Source: Opitutia bacterium UBA7350 (lineage in GTDB: Bacteria; Verrucomicrobiota; Verrucomicrobiia; Opitutales; Coraliomargaritaceae). From it: a stretch of 64,000 nucleotides of DNA. Below, in pieces: positions 21,697 to 30,900 of this stretch. Every line of letters begins with the position of its first letter. The first letter of the stretch is position 1. The stretch covers positions 62,001 through 126,000 of the forward strand of contig CATINC010000007.1 in assembly GCA_949524905.1 (NCBI GenBank). Reading direction: 5' to 3'. A model generated the notes under the pieces. The model was given only the letters and a program-made list of their open reading frames with translations, was not told the origin of the DNA and ran no database searches. Both the position numbers and the translations under genes were made by a program.

Positions 21697-22263
21697 ATGA
21701 ACAAAATATCGAATGCACTCCTCCTTGCGGCCCTTTTCTGCGGCACGCTTGCGACATTTTTTGCAGGCGCGGCTTATGAAAACAGAAGTCAACAGACTCT
21801 GGTAATTGCGCAGCAATTGGATCACTCCGTAGCATTAGCTACTGAATCATATGTGATGCTTAGCCCCCCGCAACGCATTTCAAATGATCACTACGTAGAC
21901 CAATTGATCATCATGGCGGCCAACCAACGTTTAAAATGGTGGGTCAAGCCCTGCTCTCTCAAAACTCTAAATCTATCATTACTCAAAGCCTTTCAATACC
22001 GTGGCCTTGAGCCCGCGCTGGCACACCTTCAAGGTGAAATCAAAAAGCCAAATCTAGATACCCTTGCTAAAGTCAAACATGAGACTTCCGTTGAATCCGT
22101 TGAAATTGCCTACGCTTTTCTAACTCAAGATCCGGCTTACGATCCACTCATTCGCGATCTGATCTGCAATCAAGCCGGCTTGGTGCGTTCAAATGCTGCA
22201 TCAACACCTAAAGCGTCATACCTTCCTCCGCTGCCAGAGGACCTAAAAGTGCCCAGCGATTAA
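21697..22263 (+). CDS. Uncharacterised secreted or membrane-anchored protein
   Basis: The 188-residue protein starts with a hydrophobic segment (about residues 7-25, LLLAALFCGTLATFFAGAA), consistent with a signal peptide or single membrane anchor. The remainder is mostly helical and hydrophilic, ending PPLPEDLKVPSD. I recognise no domain. It follows pyk by 47 bp on the same strand and may be cotranscribed. Its stop overlaps the stop of the convergent metal-binding membrane protein by 4 nt. No function is assigned; an envelope location is the only reasonable inference. Confidence 0.65.
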   Translation: MNKISNALLLAALFCGTLATFFAGAAYENRSQQTLVIAQQLDHSVALATESYVMLSPPQRISNDHYVDQLIIMAANQRLKWWVKPCSLKTLNLSLLKAFQYRGLEPALAHLQGEIKKPNLDTLAKVKHETSVESVEIAYAFLTQDPAYDPLIRDLICNQAGLVRSNAASTPKASYLPPLPEDLKVPSD

Positions 22264-22955
22264 GCCTCGATTTTCTTGCTAGCACGCGATGTTCGCAAAC
22301 TTGGCAATAGCTTTGCCCAACAAACCAAAGCTCCAAACAGACTCAACACGAGGAAACAATGAATCCACCCTTGCAAAGAATGTACCGTGTTTTCTTCAGG
22401 GTAACTAAGCAAGCTCAGCCAAGCTAACATGCCTGTATTCAGCATGAAAATAAGCCCCATGGCAAAATATCCAAGCGGCGCTGGCACAGCTCTTAACCAA
22501 CCTCCTGATCCAGCTTTAGTGCGATAACCATAGACTGAAATTGTTTCAACAAACTCGGCTAAGTTAAACCCCGCTTCGCTTTTCCACCACAGATCCAAGT
22601 AGCCTCCCGACAGGGAAACTGCACAGCGTGTGCCTCCATCTAATCGCTCAAAGAGCGATTCAATTAACCAAGCACAGCCAGCACAGGTCATGCCCGAAAC
22701 CTCAAGTCGCAGGCGTCCCCCTCCCATAATTTTATTATTCAACTCTGCTTTTGCCTGCGCACCTTTTGCCCAAGCGGATCGTACTTTAGGTAATTCACCC
22801 ACCGGTTGCCCCGGAGCATCTCGGCGCGCATAAAATTCCTCCAAACCTTCGTGAGACAACAAAGTCGCCACCGCACGACACCCGCCACAGCAATAACTTG
22901 CCTCAGACGCAGACGGCAAAAAATCTACCCCACAATGCTTACATGGACATTTCAT
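22260..22955 (-). CDS. Short CcoI/FixI-like metal-binding membrane protein without ATPase domain
   Basis: The 231-residue protein matches the front of Cu+-exporting P-type ATPases of the CcoI/FixI kind: a Cys-rich N-terminal domain (CPCKHCG at 3-9; YCCGGCRAV near 21-29), then a heavy-metal-associated domain with GMTCAGCAWLIE near 88-99, then two or three membrane segments (about 165-185, 195-215). It ends there with a basic tail. The phosphorylation (DKTGT), actuator and nucleotide-binding domains are absent, and no frame downstream supplies them. It may be a stand-alone copper-binding partner or an intact relic; the clean stop favours a real short gene. Confidence 0.8.
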   Translation of the reverse strand: MKCPCKHCGVDFLPSASEASYCCGGCRAVATLLSHEGLEEFYARRDAPGQPVGELPKVRSAWAKGAQAKAELNNKIMGGGRLRLEVSGMTCAGCAWLIESLFERLDGGTRCAVSLSGGYLDLWWKSEAGFNLAEFVETISVYGYRTKAGSGGWLRAVPAPLGYFAMGLIFMLNTGMLAWLSLLSYPEENTVHSLQGWIHCFLVLSLFGALVCWAKLLPSLRTSRASKKIEA

Positions 22956-22994
22956 TAACTATACCAGTAAGCAGGTACAACGAGTCCTGACAAC

Positions 22995-25900
22995 TCAGAC
23001 CAAATCAAATTGCTCAACCCCTTTGCGCACCTTTGAGAGAAAAGCAGCCGCACCCACACCATTGATCCATCGATGATCAAAGGTGAGCACCAACGAGACC
23101 GCTTCCATAAAGCCACCTTTCTCAGACTTTGGATCCGGCAAATGGTGAGGTGCTCCCACGAAGAGCGTTGCCACTGCAGGCGGAACGACCACTGGGATGG
23201 CAGAACGTACCGAGTAAGTTCCTAAACTGGAAATGATCAAAGAAACGCGACTCTTCGAAACCGCCTCGCCCTGACGCACTTTTTTCATCGCCAGATTCAC
23301 GGCTTCTGGAAATGCCTCCCAACTTAATTTATCTGCCCCTGAAACAACCGCCGTTTCCAAAATATCGCCCGGTAGGGCAACTGCGATCCCCAAATCAAAA
23401 TCTTCATCTACTTCTTGCAGTTTACCACCGCTTACATAACTGGCAAAACGGGAATTGGATTTCATCGACTGCACCGCTACCCATGCCGACATAGTCACGG
23501 GCGAGATGGTCCCCCCTCCGAGCTCCTTGCTGCGGAGTCGTGCTGCACTTACCGCATCCCAACGACAGGTCATATCGATAGTCGCAGGAACAATTCCTTG
23601 AAGTTGTAGAATTGCTTCTGGAGAAAGCCCGGTGCTGACAGGCGCAGCCTCTGCTGCATCTGAAGTCACCCTAGGACTGACTCCGTCTGAGGAATCCGTC
23701 ACCTCTAGCTCTAGTAATTCCTGCCCGACCTTTACCTCATCATCTAGGGCAACTTTCCATTCCAGCACACGTCCATCTACATCGCATTCGATCGGGAAAA
23801 CTGCCTTATCCGTTTCCACTTCGCAGAGAGCTTCATCTGCCGCGACCGCTTCACCTGAGGTCTTGTGCACTGCCACAATACGAGCAACACGTATGCCTTC
23901 GCCTAAAATGGGCACGGTAATGGTTTTAATGGGATTGCCCGAATTCATGGTTAAGTTCGCTTCCGTTTCTGTGCTTGGCGTGCCTGCATCTGCCACAGGA
24001 TCGTCATTATTGTAACTTACCGCCTCCAAAGAAGACTTCAAGGCGGATCCTAGTAACTCGTCAATGGCAGCAACGACCCGTTCACCATCCGGCAAAGCAT
24101 CATATTCATAAATTGGATTAAATCCAATATGCACATCCCCTTTTGAAACAATCGCGGGCGGACTCTTCAAGGCCTCCAAAACTCGACGCTCGCTGCAAAG
24201 TTCTGCCACCAACATCTGACCAATACTCGCGCTGATATTATCCTCCTGTAAGACGAGCAGTCGCCCTGTCTTACAAACGGATTCCATAACTGCAGCTCGA
24301 TCCCAAGGGGCAATGGAGCGAAGATCGATCAGCTCGACCGATAAGTCCGAGTCCATCCCTTCGAGACTTTCCTCTGCAAGCTCAACGCAGTTGCCCCATG
24401 TTACCATGGTCAAAACATCCCCCTCTCGGATAATGCGAGCCTTGCCAAGCTCTACTAGAGGCAAGGGCGCTGGGGCTGCTTGTGCTGCCCACATTAAATG
24501 CTTTGGTAAAAGAATGATAGTGGGGTCACTTCCTTTCAGAGCGGACCAAAAAAGCCCTGCGGCATCATTGGGTGTCGAAGGCACCGCCACTCGTAAGCCT
24601 GGAATACGTGCAAAATTTGCCTCTCCGGATTGGCTATGCCAAAGTGCTCCACCTGGAAGATAACCTCCGCAAGGCGCATAAATAACCAAAGGGCATTGCC
24701 ACTGCCCAAAACTTCGCCAACGCAAAGTTGCCATATTACTGACCAACTGATTCCAACCAGGATAAATGAAATCTACAAATTGAATTTCAAAACATGGACG
24801 CTTGCCATAAGAAGCCAATCCCACCGCAACACCCATAATCGTAGATTCTGCCAGTGGTGAATTCACCGCACGTACCGAATCCTTACTGGAAAGCCCTTTA
24901 GTTAAATTAAAGACGCCACCCTTTGGATCTGCAATGTCTTCACCAAAGAAAACCACTTCCGGCATATTTTCGAGCGCAGCGTGAAAAGTGCGGTTCACCG
25001 CATCTAAAATACGGCACTCCGAGTCCAACTCAATCGGCGCCTCTTCTACTTTACCGGCGGGTCCGTAAAGGTGCTTAGCCTGCTCTTCCGCACGCGGATC
25101 TTCCGCTGATTCTGCCGCTTTATAGGCTGCCCGGACCTCTGATTTTATTTTTTCTTCCAGTACCTCTGCCTCAGCTTGGGTCATCAAACGAGAGGCAATC
25201 AACTGTGCTTGGTAGCGCGCTACCGGATCACGGCTTTGCAAAGCTTCCATTTCATCAGAATCGCGATACATGCGTTGGTCATCTGCGCTAGAATGGTTTG
25301 AAAAACGCTCGACATCACACCAGACAAAAGCCGGTCCCTTGCCAGAGCGCGCATCGTCAACTGCTTCCTTCATCACCGCATCCACTGCATCTACGTCTAC
25401 TCCATCCACCCTTCGCCATTCCGACTCAGACAGGACACCTAAAGCCAAGGGATTCGTATGTTGCGTATCCGTGCTGATCGCGATGCGGTTATCTTCTACG
25501 ACAAAGACTATGGGCAACTGTCGTTCTTTGGCAAAACATACCGCTTCATAAAAATCTCCCTGTCGTGATGCCGCTTCACCGAGCGAGGCATATACCACCT
25601 GCTTATTTCCATCTATCTGAATACCCCAAGCTGCCCCACAAGCGGGCAAAAGATGCGCCCCCACCGGAGATGGGTGACTCCATATGTTTAAGTTACGGTC
25701 GCTAAAATGCCCTGTCAACTGACGCCCGCCACTGGAAGAATCGCGCTTGGCATAAAACGCCAAAGCGAGCGAGCTATCGCTGAGCCCGCGCTGAACACAA
25801 AATGCGCGATCACGATAATACGGAAATGTATAGTCGCCTGCCTCAAGATGAAGCGCGGCTGCGGCCAATGCTTCATGCCCCATCCCCGATATATGAAACC

Positions 25901-26030
25901 ATCCCTTCCCTTGCCGAATAAGGCTTTGTTCTCGAAGATCTCCCAAGCGACTGCGCCATAAGGCGCACATTAAATCCAGACGCGGGTCTGCTCCGTCCGT
26001 TAGAGAGGCACTTTTTAAATTTTTTGACAT
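22995..26030 (-). CDS. Single-chain 2-oxoacid dehydrogenase: E1alpha-E1beta-lipoyl-E2 fusion
   Basis: A 1011-residue protein fuses normally separate subunits. Residues about 15-330 are thiamine-diphosphate E1alpha ([10 protein letters not shown], then [14 protein letters not shown] and [11 protein letters not shown]). Residues about 335-665 are E1beta ([32 protein letters not shown]). A linker leads to a lipoyl domain at about 700-778 with lipoyl Lys742 in [10 protein letters not shown], and a short E2 acyltransferase domain at about 804-1011 ends in DHRWING. The usual DHRxxDG has Asn990 in place of Asp. No peripheral subunit-binding domain is seen between lipoyl and E2. Branched-chain-type E1 is most similar, but the substrate is unproven. 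No E3 gene adjoins. Confidence 0.88.
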   Translation of the reverse strand: MSKNLKSASLTDGADPRLDLMCALWRSRLGDLREQSLIRQGKGWFHISGMGHEALAAAALHLEAGDYTFPYYRDRAFCVQRGLSDSSLALAFYAKRDSSSGGRQLTGHFSDRNLNIWSHPSPVGAHLLPACGAAWGIQIDGNKQVVYASLGEAASRQGDFYEAVCFAKERQLPIVFVVEDNRIAISTDTQHTNPLALGVLSESEWRRVDGVDVDAVDAVMKEAVDDARSGKGPAFVWCDVERFSNHSSADDQRMYRDSDEMEALQSRDPVARYQAQLIASRLMTQAEAEVLEEKIKSEVRAAYKAAESAEDPRAEEQAKHLYGPAGKVEEAPIELDSECRILDAVNRTFHAALENMPEVVFFGEDIADPKGGVFNLTKGLSSKDSVRAVNSPLAESTIMGVAVGLASYGKRPCFEIQFVDFIYPGWNQLVSNMATLRWRSFGQWQCPLVIYAPCGGYLPGGALWHSQSGEANFARIPGLRVAVPSTPNDAAGLFWSALKGSDPTIILLPKHLMWAAQAAPAPLPLVELGKARIIREGDVLTMVTWGNCVELAEESLEGMDSDLSVELIDLRSIAPWDRAAVMESVCKTGRLLVLQEDNISASIGQMLVAELCSERRVLEALKSPPAIVSKGDVHIGFNPIYEYDALPDGERVVAAIDELLGSALKSSLEAVSYNNDDPVADAGTPSTETEANLTMNSGNPIKTITVPILGEGIRVARIVAVHKTSGEAVAADEALCEVETDKAVFPIECDVDGRVLEWKVALDDEVKVGQELLELEVTDSSDGVSPRVTSDAAEAAPVSTGLSPEAILQLQGIVPATIDMTCRWDAVSAARLRSKELGGGTISPVTMSAWVAVQSMKSNSRFASYVSGGKLQEVDEDFDLGIAVALPGDILETAVVSGADKLSWEAFPEAVNLAMKKVRQGEAVSKSRVSLIISSLGTYSVRSAIPVVVPPAVATLFVGAPHHLPDPKSEKGGFMEAVSLVLTFDHRWINGVGAAAFLSKVRKGVEQFDLV

Positions 26031-26129
26031 ATCGAGTCTTTTAACTTTTGGGCTCTTATCCTAAATAACTCAGCGAGAATACAAACAGCCTGCGTTTTCT
26101 CTAGCAAGGCTTAACCCTTTTCTGTGCGC

Positions 26130-27104
26130 CTAGAAAAATAGGGCTTCTGCTAAGGCTTGTTCTGGGGCGAGTGGCTTCAGCTGCGTCATGAACGCTTTCG
26201 ACTCCGATCCTAATTTGTAGTCAAAGCGAGCTCGGTCTCCCTCTTGATAAAATTCCCACTTGAAATAATAATCATTTTGGTAAGTCCAAACCATGTCTAA
26301 AATAAGCGGATTCTCTTGATCGGAAGCGGGTTCTCTTGGCTCAATCGGCAAGGTCTCCACAACCAAATCTAAGCTTAAACAAGACTTTATCCACTCCGCT
26401 AAGCGTTTTGCCTCGCCGCGCTTACCTGCAGCATAGTTGAGGGAAATTGCCTGCAGCCCGTCCTGGATTAATTCCATCGGGAAACCACTGAAAAACTGCC
26501 CTAAGGATTGCCGAATCGGTAGCAGGCGCGCCTGTGCAAGATCTCGCACGCCCTCAGGTCGCGGCCAATCCAAATCAGCAATATCGCTTTCCTCTCGGCT
26601 ACTATCGTACACCATGCGGCGCACTCCTTTTAAGAGGTTATCAAAATATTTACGGATGCGGATTTCTGGAACGCCCATGAACCAATGATAGGTCGGGAGA
26701 TCCGACTCTAGCCAAACCGATACTTGATTTGAAAGGTAGCCGCAATCGTCTGGCTCAAAACTCAACATAAGGGCTTCACAACAACACATTTCTCGTTGCG
26801 ATGGTCCAATGTAGCACTGACTGAAAAGCTTGGCACTCATTGAACCATCCCGTTGAGCCTCATTAGGGCACAGCACAATGATACGCCCAGGGTATCGCTG
26901 CACAAAAAGTAAGAGAGAATTAAAAGCTGCCAAAGCCTCCTCTGGCGTTATCTGGAAACCAAAATGCAGCACGATGTTCATCTGAGATGCCCGAAAATGT
27001 GAAGGCGATTCCTCGCCATCATTATCCCACATCTGACGCAGGCGATTGCCGACCTCACTGACCGGCAGTTCCTGCCCCGGAAAATGTGTGATTAATTCCG
27101 TCAT
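26130..27104 (-). CDS. opcA: OpcA-like glucose-6-phosphate dehydrogenase assembly protein
   Basis: OpcA-family proteins activate or assemble glucose-6-phosphate dehydrogenase at the entry of the oxidative pentose phosphate pathway. This protein is directly downstream of zwf, and contains the OpcA-like region with ESDLPTYHWFMGVPEI and DSSREESDIADL. The start at 27104 (MTELITHFPGQ) has AGGTGA at 27115-27120 in the right place and gives 324 aa; Met at 27137 would overlap zwf by 11 nt. I place it with OpcA by gene position plus remembered sequence features. Cytoplasmic, no membrane segments. Confidence 0.78.
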   Translation of the reverse strand: MTELITHFPGQELPVSEVGNRLRQMWDNDGEESPSHFRASQMNIVLHFGFQITPEEALAAFNSLLLFVQRYPGRIIVLCPNEAQRDGSMSAKLFSQCYIGPSQREMCCCEALMLSFEPDDCGYLSNQVSVWLESDLPTYHWFMGVPEIRIRKYFDNLLKGVRRMVYDSSREESDIADLDWPRPEGVRDLAQARLLPIRQSLGQFFSGFPMELIQDGLQAISLNYAAGKRGEAKRLAEWIKSCLSLDLVVETLPIEPREPASDQENPLILDMVWTYQNDYYFKWEFYQEGDRARFDYKLGSESKAFMTQLKPLAPEQALAEALFF

Positions 27105-27126
27105 CGCAAATGAGTCACCTGATCCA

Positions 27127-28686
27127 TTAGCCGGCATTTCGCCAAGTATTACTCGCTTGAGCGAGCATAGCATCACTCGCCGCAGGTCCCCATGAACCGG
27201 CAGCATAATGCTCCATGCCCTTCTCTCCATTAGCCTGCCAATGCTTGAGGATAGGAGTGATTAATTTCCAAGAAGCCTCGGTCTCGTCACCGCGAATAAA
27301 GAGCGTGCCGTCTCCCACCATCGCATCGAGTATCAAGCGCTCGTAAGCTTCCGGCGTGTTAGAACCATAAGTGGCTGCGTAGCGAAAATGCATCTTTACC
27401 GGTTGAGTTCTCGTTTCTAATCCTGGCACCTTTGAATTAAGCACTAAAGTTACCCCCTCATCCGGTTGGATACGAATGACCATGGTGTTAGGGGAGACAT
27501 CAAACTTTTCATCCTCTGAAAAAAGTATTCCAGGTGGCCGCTTAAACTGAACGGCAATTTCACTTGCCTGGCGTGCCATTCGCTTGCCGGAGCGAATATA
27601 AAATGGAACGCCTTTCCAGCGCCAATTATTTATGGATAAGCGCAAAGCAGCGTAGGTCTCCGTGTTGGAATCGGCTGGAATACCAGACTCCTCCATATAA
27701 CCGACAACAGGATCACCGTTGACAATTCCATCGACGTAGCGTGCGCGCACGACATCCCCACCCATACCTGAGGCTTCAAGGTTTAAAGGTTGAATGGCTT
27801 TGAGTACTTTTACTTTTTCGTCCCGAATAGATTCAGGATCGAGAGAAACGGGTGGCTCCATCGCAGTGAGTGCAAGTAGCTGCATGGTATGGTTTTGAAT
27901 CATGTCTCGCAGAGCCCCACTGGTATCATAATAACCACCGCGTGTCCCTACCCCAAGATTTTCGGCCACGGTAATCTGTACATTATTTACGTGCTCTCGA
28001 TTCCACATCGGCTCAAAAATAGAATTAGCAAATCGTTGCACCAACAAATCCTGCACCGTCTCTTTGCCCAAGTAATGGTCAATCCGAAATACCTGCGATT
28101 CTTCAAAGACTTCCTGAATGGTTGCATTCAAGGCACACGCTGATTTAAGGTCGTGCCCAAAAGGCTTTTCTATAATTACCTTAGAGGCTAGAGGCGTTTG
28201 CAAATGCGCCTGCGCTAAGCCTGAGCGTCCAAGGTTTTGAATGATCGGCTCAAAGACACTCGGAGGCGTCGAAATATAAAATAAGCGCTGCACCTCTCGT
28301 CCAAGTTTTGATTCAATCGCCGCAATTCTTTTTGCTAAGACTTCAAAGGAACTGAGGTCGTCGTATGCCCCAGGCAGATAACTCATCCCTTCCCGAACGC
28401 GCTCCCATATAGCAGGATCCAACGCGCGACGTGAATGGGACTCAATGGCGGCATCCATGTCCGAGCGAAAGTCCTCATCACTTATCTTGCGGCGTCCGTA
28501 ACCCATAAGATGAAATTCTCCCGGAAGCAGGTTGTCCACCCCAAGGTTAAAAATTGCAGGTATCAATTTACGCGCAGCCAAGTCACCAGATGCGCCAAAA
28601 ATGACCATTACAGTCGGGGGCGCACCTCGGTGCTTACTGAGGCCTTCCAGAAATGGATGGCGAGTAGCTTCACTGGGATCAGTCAT
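27127..28686 (-). CDS. zwf: Glucose-6-phosphate 1-dehydrogenase
   Basis: Zwf oxidises glucose 6-phosphate to 6-phosphogluconolactone with NADP+. The Rossmann motif GASGDLAARK begins at residue 31, and the substrate-binding signature RIDHYLGKE is at residues 201-209. The length of 519 aa is normal. The opcA gene follows immediately; together they form a typical zwf-opcA unit. No pgl (6-phosphogluconolactonase) or gnd gene adjoins. It begins 19 bp from the end of the yraN gene on the same strand, so those genes may share a transcript. Confidence 0.96.
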   Translation of the reverse strand: MTDPSEATRHPFLEGLSKHRGAPPTVMVIFGASGDLAARKLIPAIFNLGVDNLLPGEFHLMGYGRRKISDEDFRSDMDAAIESHSRRALDPAIWERVREGMSYLPGAYDDLSSFEVLAKRIAAIESKLGREVQRLFYISTPPSVFEPIIQNLGRSGLAQAHLQTPLASKVIIEKPFGHDLKSACALNATIQEVFEESQVFRIDHYLGKETVQDLLVQRFANSIFEPMWNREHVNNVQITVAENLGVGTRGGYYDTSGALRDMIQNHTMQLLALTAMEPPVSLDPESIRDEKVKVLKAIQPLNLEASGMGGDVVRARYVDGIVNGDPVVGYMEESGIPADSNTETYAALRLSINNWRWKGVPFYIRSGKRMARQASEIAVQFKRPPGILFSEDEKFDVSPNTMVIRIQPDEGVTLVLNSKVPGLETRTQPVKMHFRYAATYGSNTPEAYERLILDAMVGDGTLFIRGDETEASWKLITPILKHWQANGEKGMEHYAAGSWGPAASDAMLAQASNTWRNAG

Positions 28687-28704
28687 TTTGTGGCATTAGG
28701 AACA

Positions 28705-29142
28705 CTAAAGTGCTTTGAGAAAAGGGGAACATTTGCGAAATGGCGAATTTTTCCTTCTCCTTTTTTTGGTGAGGGCAATATCGATAATGTCAAAGCGGAA
28801 ATGAGGGGCGGGATTCTCCAAGCGAAAGAGGTAGTTACGACAGGCTCGCCTTAATTTACGGAGTTTGCGCTTATCCACTGACTGCACGCCTTGAGTGCGT
28901 GCCCCCGATTTTCGGGTACGCACTTCAATAAAAACCAAGACCTTACCGTCACGGCAAATGAGGTCCACCTCATCGTGCCCGCAACGCCAATTACATGTGA
29001 TGATACGATATTTTAACTCTTTTCTACAGAAAGTTTGAGCCAGCCATTCCCCATATCGTCCTTTTTCCAAGTGGGTAGCCTCCTTACCCAAAGGATGTTT
29101 TCTTCTCTTAAGAAGGCGGCTAATTTTTTGAAGAAGCTTCAC
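28705..29142 (-). CDS. YraN/UPF0102-family nuclease-like protein
   Basis: The 145-residue protein matches the UPF0102 (YraN) family: KGRYGEWLAQTF, then GHDEVDLICRDGKVLVFIEVRTR, which has the Asp and Glu-x-Lys/Arg layout of a restriction-endonuclease-like fold (Asp in EVDLI, Glu-Val-Arg in FIEVRTR; the usual Lys is Arg). The family is found near ruvC-like or rnhB genes in many bacteria but has no firmly known function. The C-terminus is strongly basic, KKRRRKNSPFRK, suggesting nucleic-acid binding. It starts 5 bp from a divergent GTG codon of the next gene. Located between zwf and an oxidoreductase. Confidence 0.85.
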   Translation of the reverse strand: MKLLQKISRLLKRRKHPLGKEATHLEKGRYGEWLAQTFCRKELKYRIITCNWRCGHDEVDLICRDGKVLVFIEVRTRKSGARTQGVQSVDKRKLRKLRRACRNYLFRLENPAPHFRFDIIDIALTKKRRRKNSPFRKCSPFLKAL

Positions 29143-29147
29143 AAGAA

Positions 29148-30287
29148 GTGTTTGCGGCTAGAGGCGAAGAAGTTGAGGATGCTAGTTTGAAAAAAATTAA
29201 AAAAAGAGGCAACCTCAAGAATCCCGTCCGCAAGCTAGACACCCTCATCATTGGCGCTGGACTTGCGGGGTGTCTGCTGGCTTGGCGTTTACGAGCTGCA
29301 GGTCAGGGCGTACAAGTATTTGGCGATGCGGCTCAATCCTGCGCCACATCGGTTGCCGCTGGCGTTATCAATCCCGTCACCGGACGCTGGGCTGTCAAAA
29401 GTTGGCAAATCGACGCCCTGCTTCCTGAAGCAGAGCAATGCTATCGCACCATTGAGGCTGAGTTGGGTATTGAAATTTATCACCCGATTCCCCTGCGACG
29501 TTTTTGCCAGAATGAGGACGATTTAAAACGCATTGGGCGCCGGTCACGTAACCCTCGCTATGCCAATGTACTCGGCAAGCTCAGCCCGCAGGGCAATGCC
29601 CCTAGTACCTTGTGCGATCCTTGTGGCAGTTTCGAAATCTTTGGGGCTGCCTATGTTGATCTTCCCCAACTTATGAAAGCCATGCGCGCTGAACTACAGA
29701 CCCATCATAGCTATCAGGAAGCCCGCTTTGAGCATCGCCTCCTCGAGCAGGACTCGAACAATCTCTGGCGATATGGGGACTTCGCTGCTGAACGTGTCCT
29801 ATTTTGCGAAGGTGCCGCCGTTGTCCATAACCCTTTCTTTCCGAATTTGCCGATGAAGCCTGTAAAAGGAGAAACCCTTGCTTTTCGTTGCCCCGAGCTG
29901 CCGCTTCCGCGCTCCATTTATCACAACGGAAAATGGTTGCTGCCCTATGGTGAAAACCGATTTCGGATTGGAGCTACCTACGATGAAGAGGATTTAAGCC
30001 CGTCACCAACCCCTGAGGCTAAGTCCTCGCTTCTGGAAGCTCTGGCTAAAATCTTAAAGGAGGTTCCGGAGTTGGAAATTGAGCAACAACTCGCCGGACT
30101 GCGGCCCAGTACCATCGATGCTCGCCCCATACTCGGACAACACCCTGAAAAACCGGGCCTTTATCTCCTCAACGGCCTTGGTTCAAAAGGAGCCTCGCTC
30201 GCACCACTCATGACTCGGCAATTTGTTGAGCATCTCCTTCAAGATCATCCCTTAGATCCTGAAATTGACCTCGCCCGATTTCAATAA
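29148..30287 (+). CDS. FAD-dependent oxidase, MnmC2/MnmL-like (tRNA cmnm5U oxidase candidate)
   Basis: This 379-residue DAO-type FAD oxidoreductase has the dinucleotide motif GAGLAG at 36-41 and a C-terminal GLYLLNGLGSKGASLAPL, a pattern close to the FAD domain of MnmC. MnmC2 removes the carboxymethyl group from cmnm5(s2)U34 of tRNA. It sits upstream of an MnmM-like methyltransferase with which it would complete the MnmC pathway; that role is inferred from context. Substrate oxidation by a related glycine oxidase is an alternative. The GTG at 29148 is only 5 bp from divergent yraN; a downstream start such as the TTG near Leu14 is possible. Confidence 0.75.
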   Translation: MFAARGEEVEDASLKKIKKRGNLKNPVRKLDTLIIGAGLAGCLLAWRLRAAGQGVQVFGDAAQSCATSVAAGVINPVTGRWAVKSWQIDALLPEAEQCYRTIEAELGIEIYHPIPLRRFCQNEDDLKRIGRRSRNPRYANVLGKLSPQGNAPSTLCDPCGSFEIFGAAYVDLPQLMKAMRAELQTHHSYQEARFEHRLLEQDSNNLWRYGDFAAERVLFCEGAAVVHNPFFPNLPMKPVKGETLAFRCPELPLPRSIYHNGKWLLPYGENRFRIGATYDEEDLSPSPTPEAKSSLLEALAKILKEVPELEIEQQLAGLRPSTIDARPILGQHPEKPGLYLLNGLGSKGASLAPLMTRQFVEHLLQDHPLDPEIDLARFQ

Positions 30288-30321
30288 ACTTCCATCTAAC
30301 AAGAATTTTCATTCTCATCCC

Positions 30322-30900
30322 ATGCGCCTGACTCAACGCGTCCACGACCAACTTAAAGCACACCTTCGCCCGGGTGACTTTGCCGTCGACGCAACCGCAG
30401 GTAACGGTCACGACAGCCTGCTTTTAGCCGAATTAGTCGGCAGCTCGGGTCGCGTGAGCATTATTGATGTGCAAGCTGCCGCTATTGATGCGACTCAAAA
30501 ACGCCTTCACGCAGCAGGCTATCTTGAGCAAGCACAATTTCATCAAGACAACCACGCCACCGTCCTAGCAGCGCTTGCAAAGCAATCTCCGGGAAAAGCG
30601 AGCGCCATCGTTTTCAACCTCGGCTACCTTCCCGGCAGTGATAAGCTTGTCCAAACAAAGGCTCATCATACCCTCTCAGCTTTAAATGCCAGCACCCAAT
30701 TGCTCGCTCCGAATGGATTGCTTATGGTTACGGCATATCGCGGACATTCCGGCGGCGCTGATGAAGCTGAATCGATTGCCACCTGGGCAGGCGAGCAAGA
30801 GGCTCTGGGTTGGGTCATTAAATGCTACGACCCCGGATGCGATAAAGTCCCCCTGCCGCCCGTGCTATGGATTCTTACTCCACCAACGACAGCACCTTGA
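30322..30900 (+). CDS. Class I SAM methyltransferase, MnmM (YtqB)-like
   Basis: The 192-residue protein (start MRLTQRVHDQ at 30322) has a Rossmann SAM-binding motif VDATAGNGHDSLLL at 22-35, an acidic strand end SIIDVQAAAI and a catalytic-region NLGYLPGSDK, as in the rRNA/tRNA methylase family that includes B. subtilis YtqB, now known as MnmM, which methylates nm5(s2)U34 to mnm5(s2)U34. It follows the MnmC2-like oxidase by 34 bp on the same strand and its product would use that enzyme's product as substrate. An earlier in-frame start (30265) would overlap the oxidase and adds 19 unmatched residues. Confidence 0.8.
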   Translation: MRLTQRVHDQLKAHLRPGDFAVDATAGNGHDSLLLAELVGSSGRVSIIDVQAAAIDATQKRLHAAGYLEQAQFHQDNHATVLAALAKQSPGKASAIVFNLGYLPGSDKLVQTKAHHTLSALNASTQLLAPNGLLMVTAYRGHSGGADEAESIATWAGEQEALGWVIKCYDPGCDKVPLPPVLWILTPPTTAP

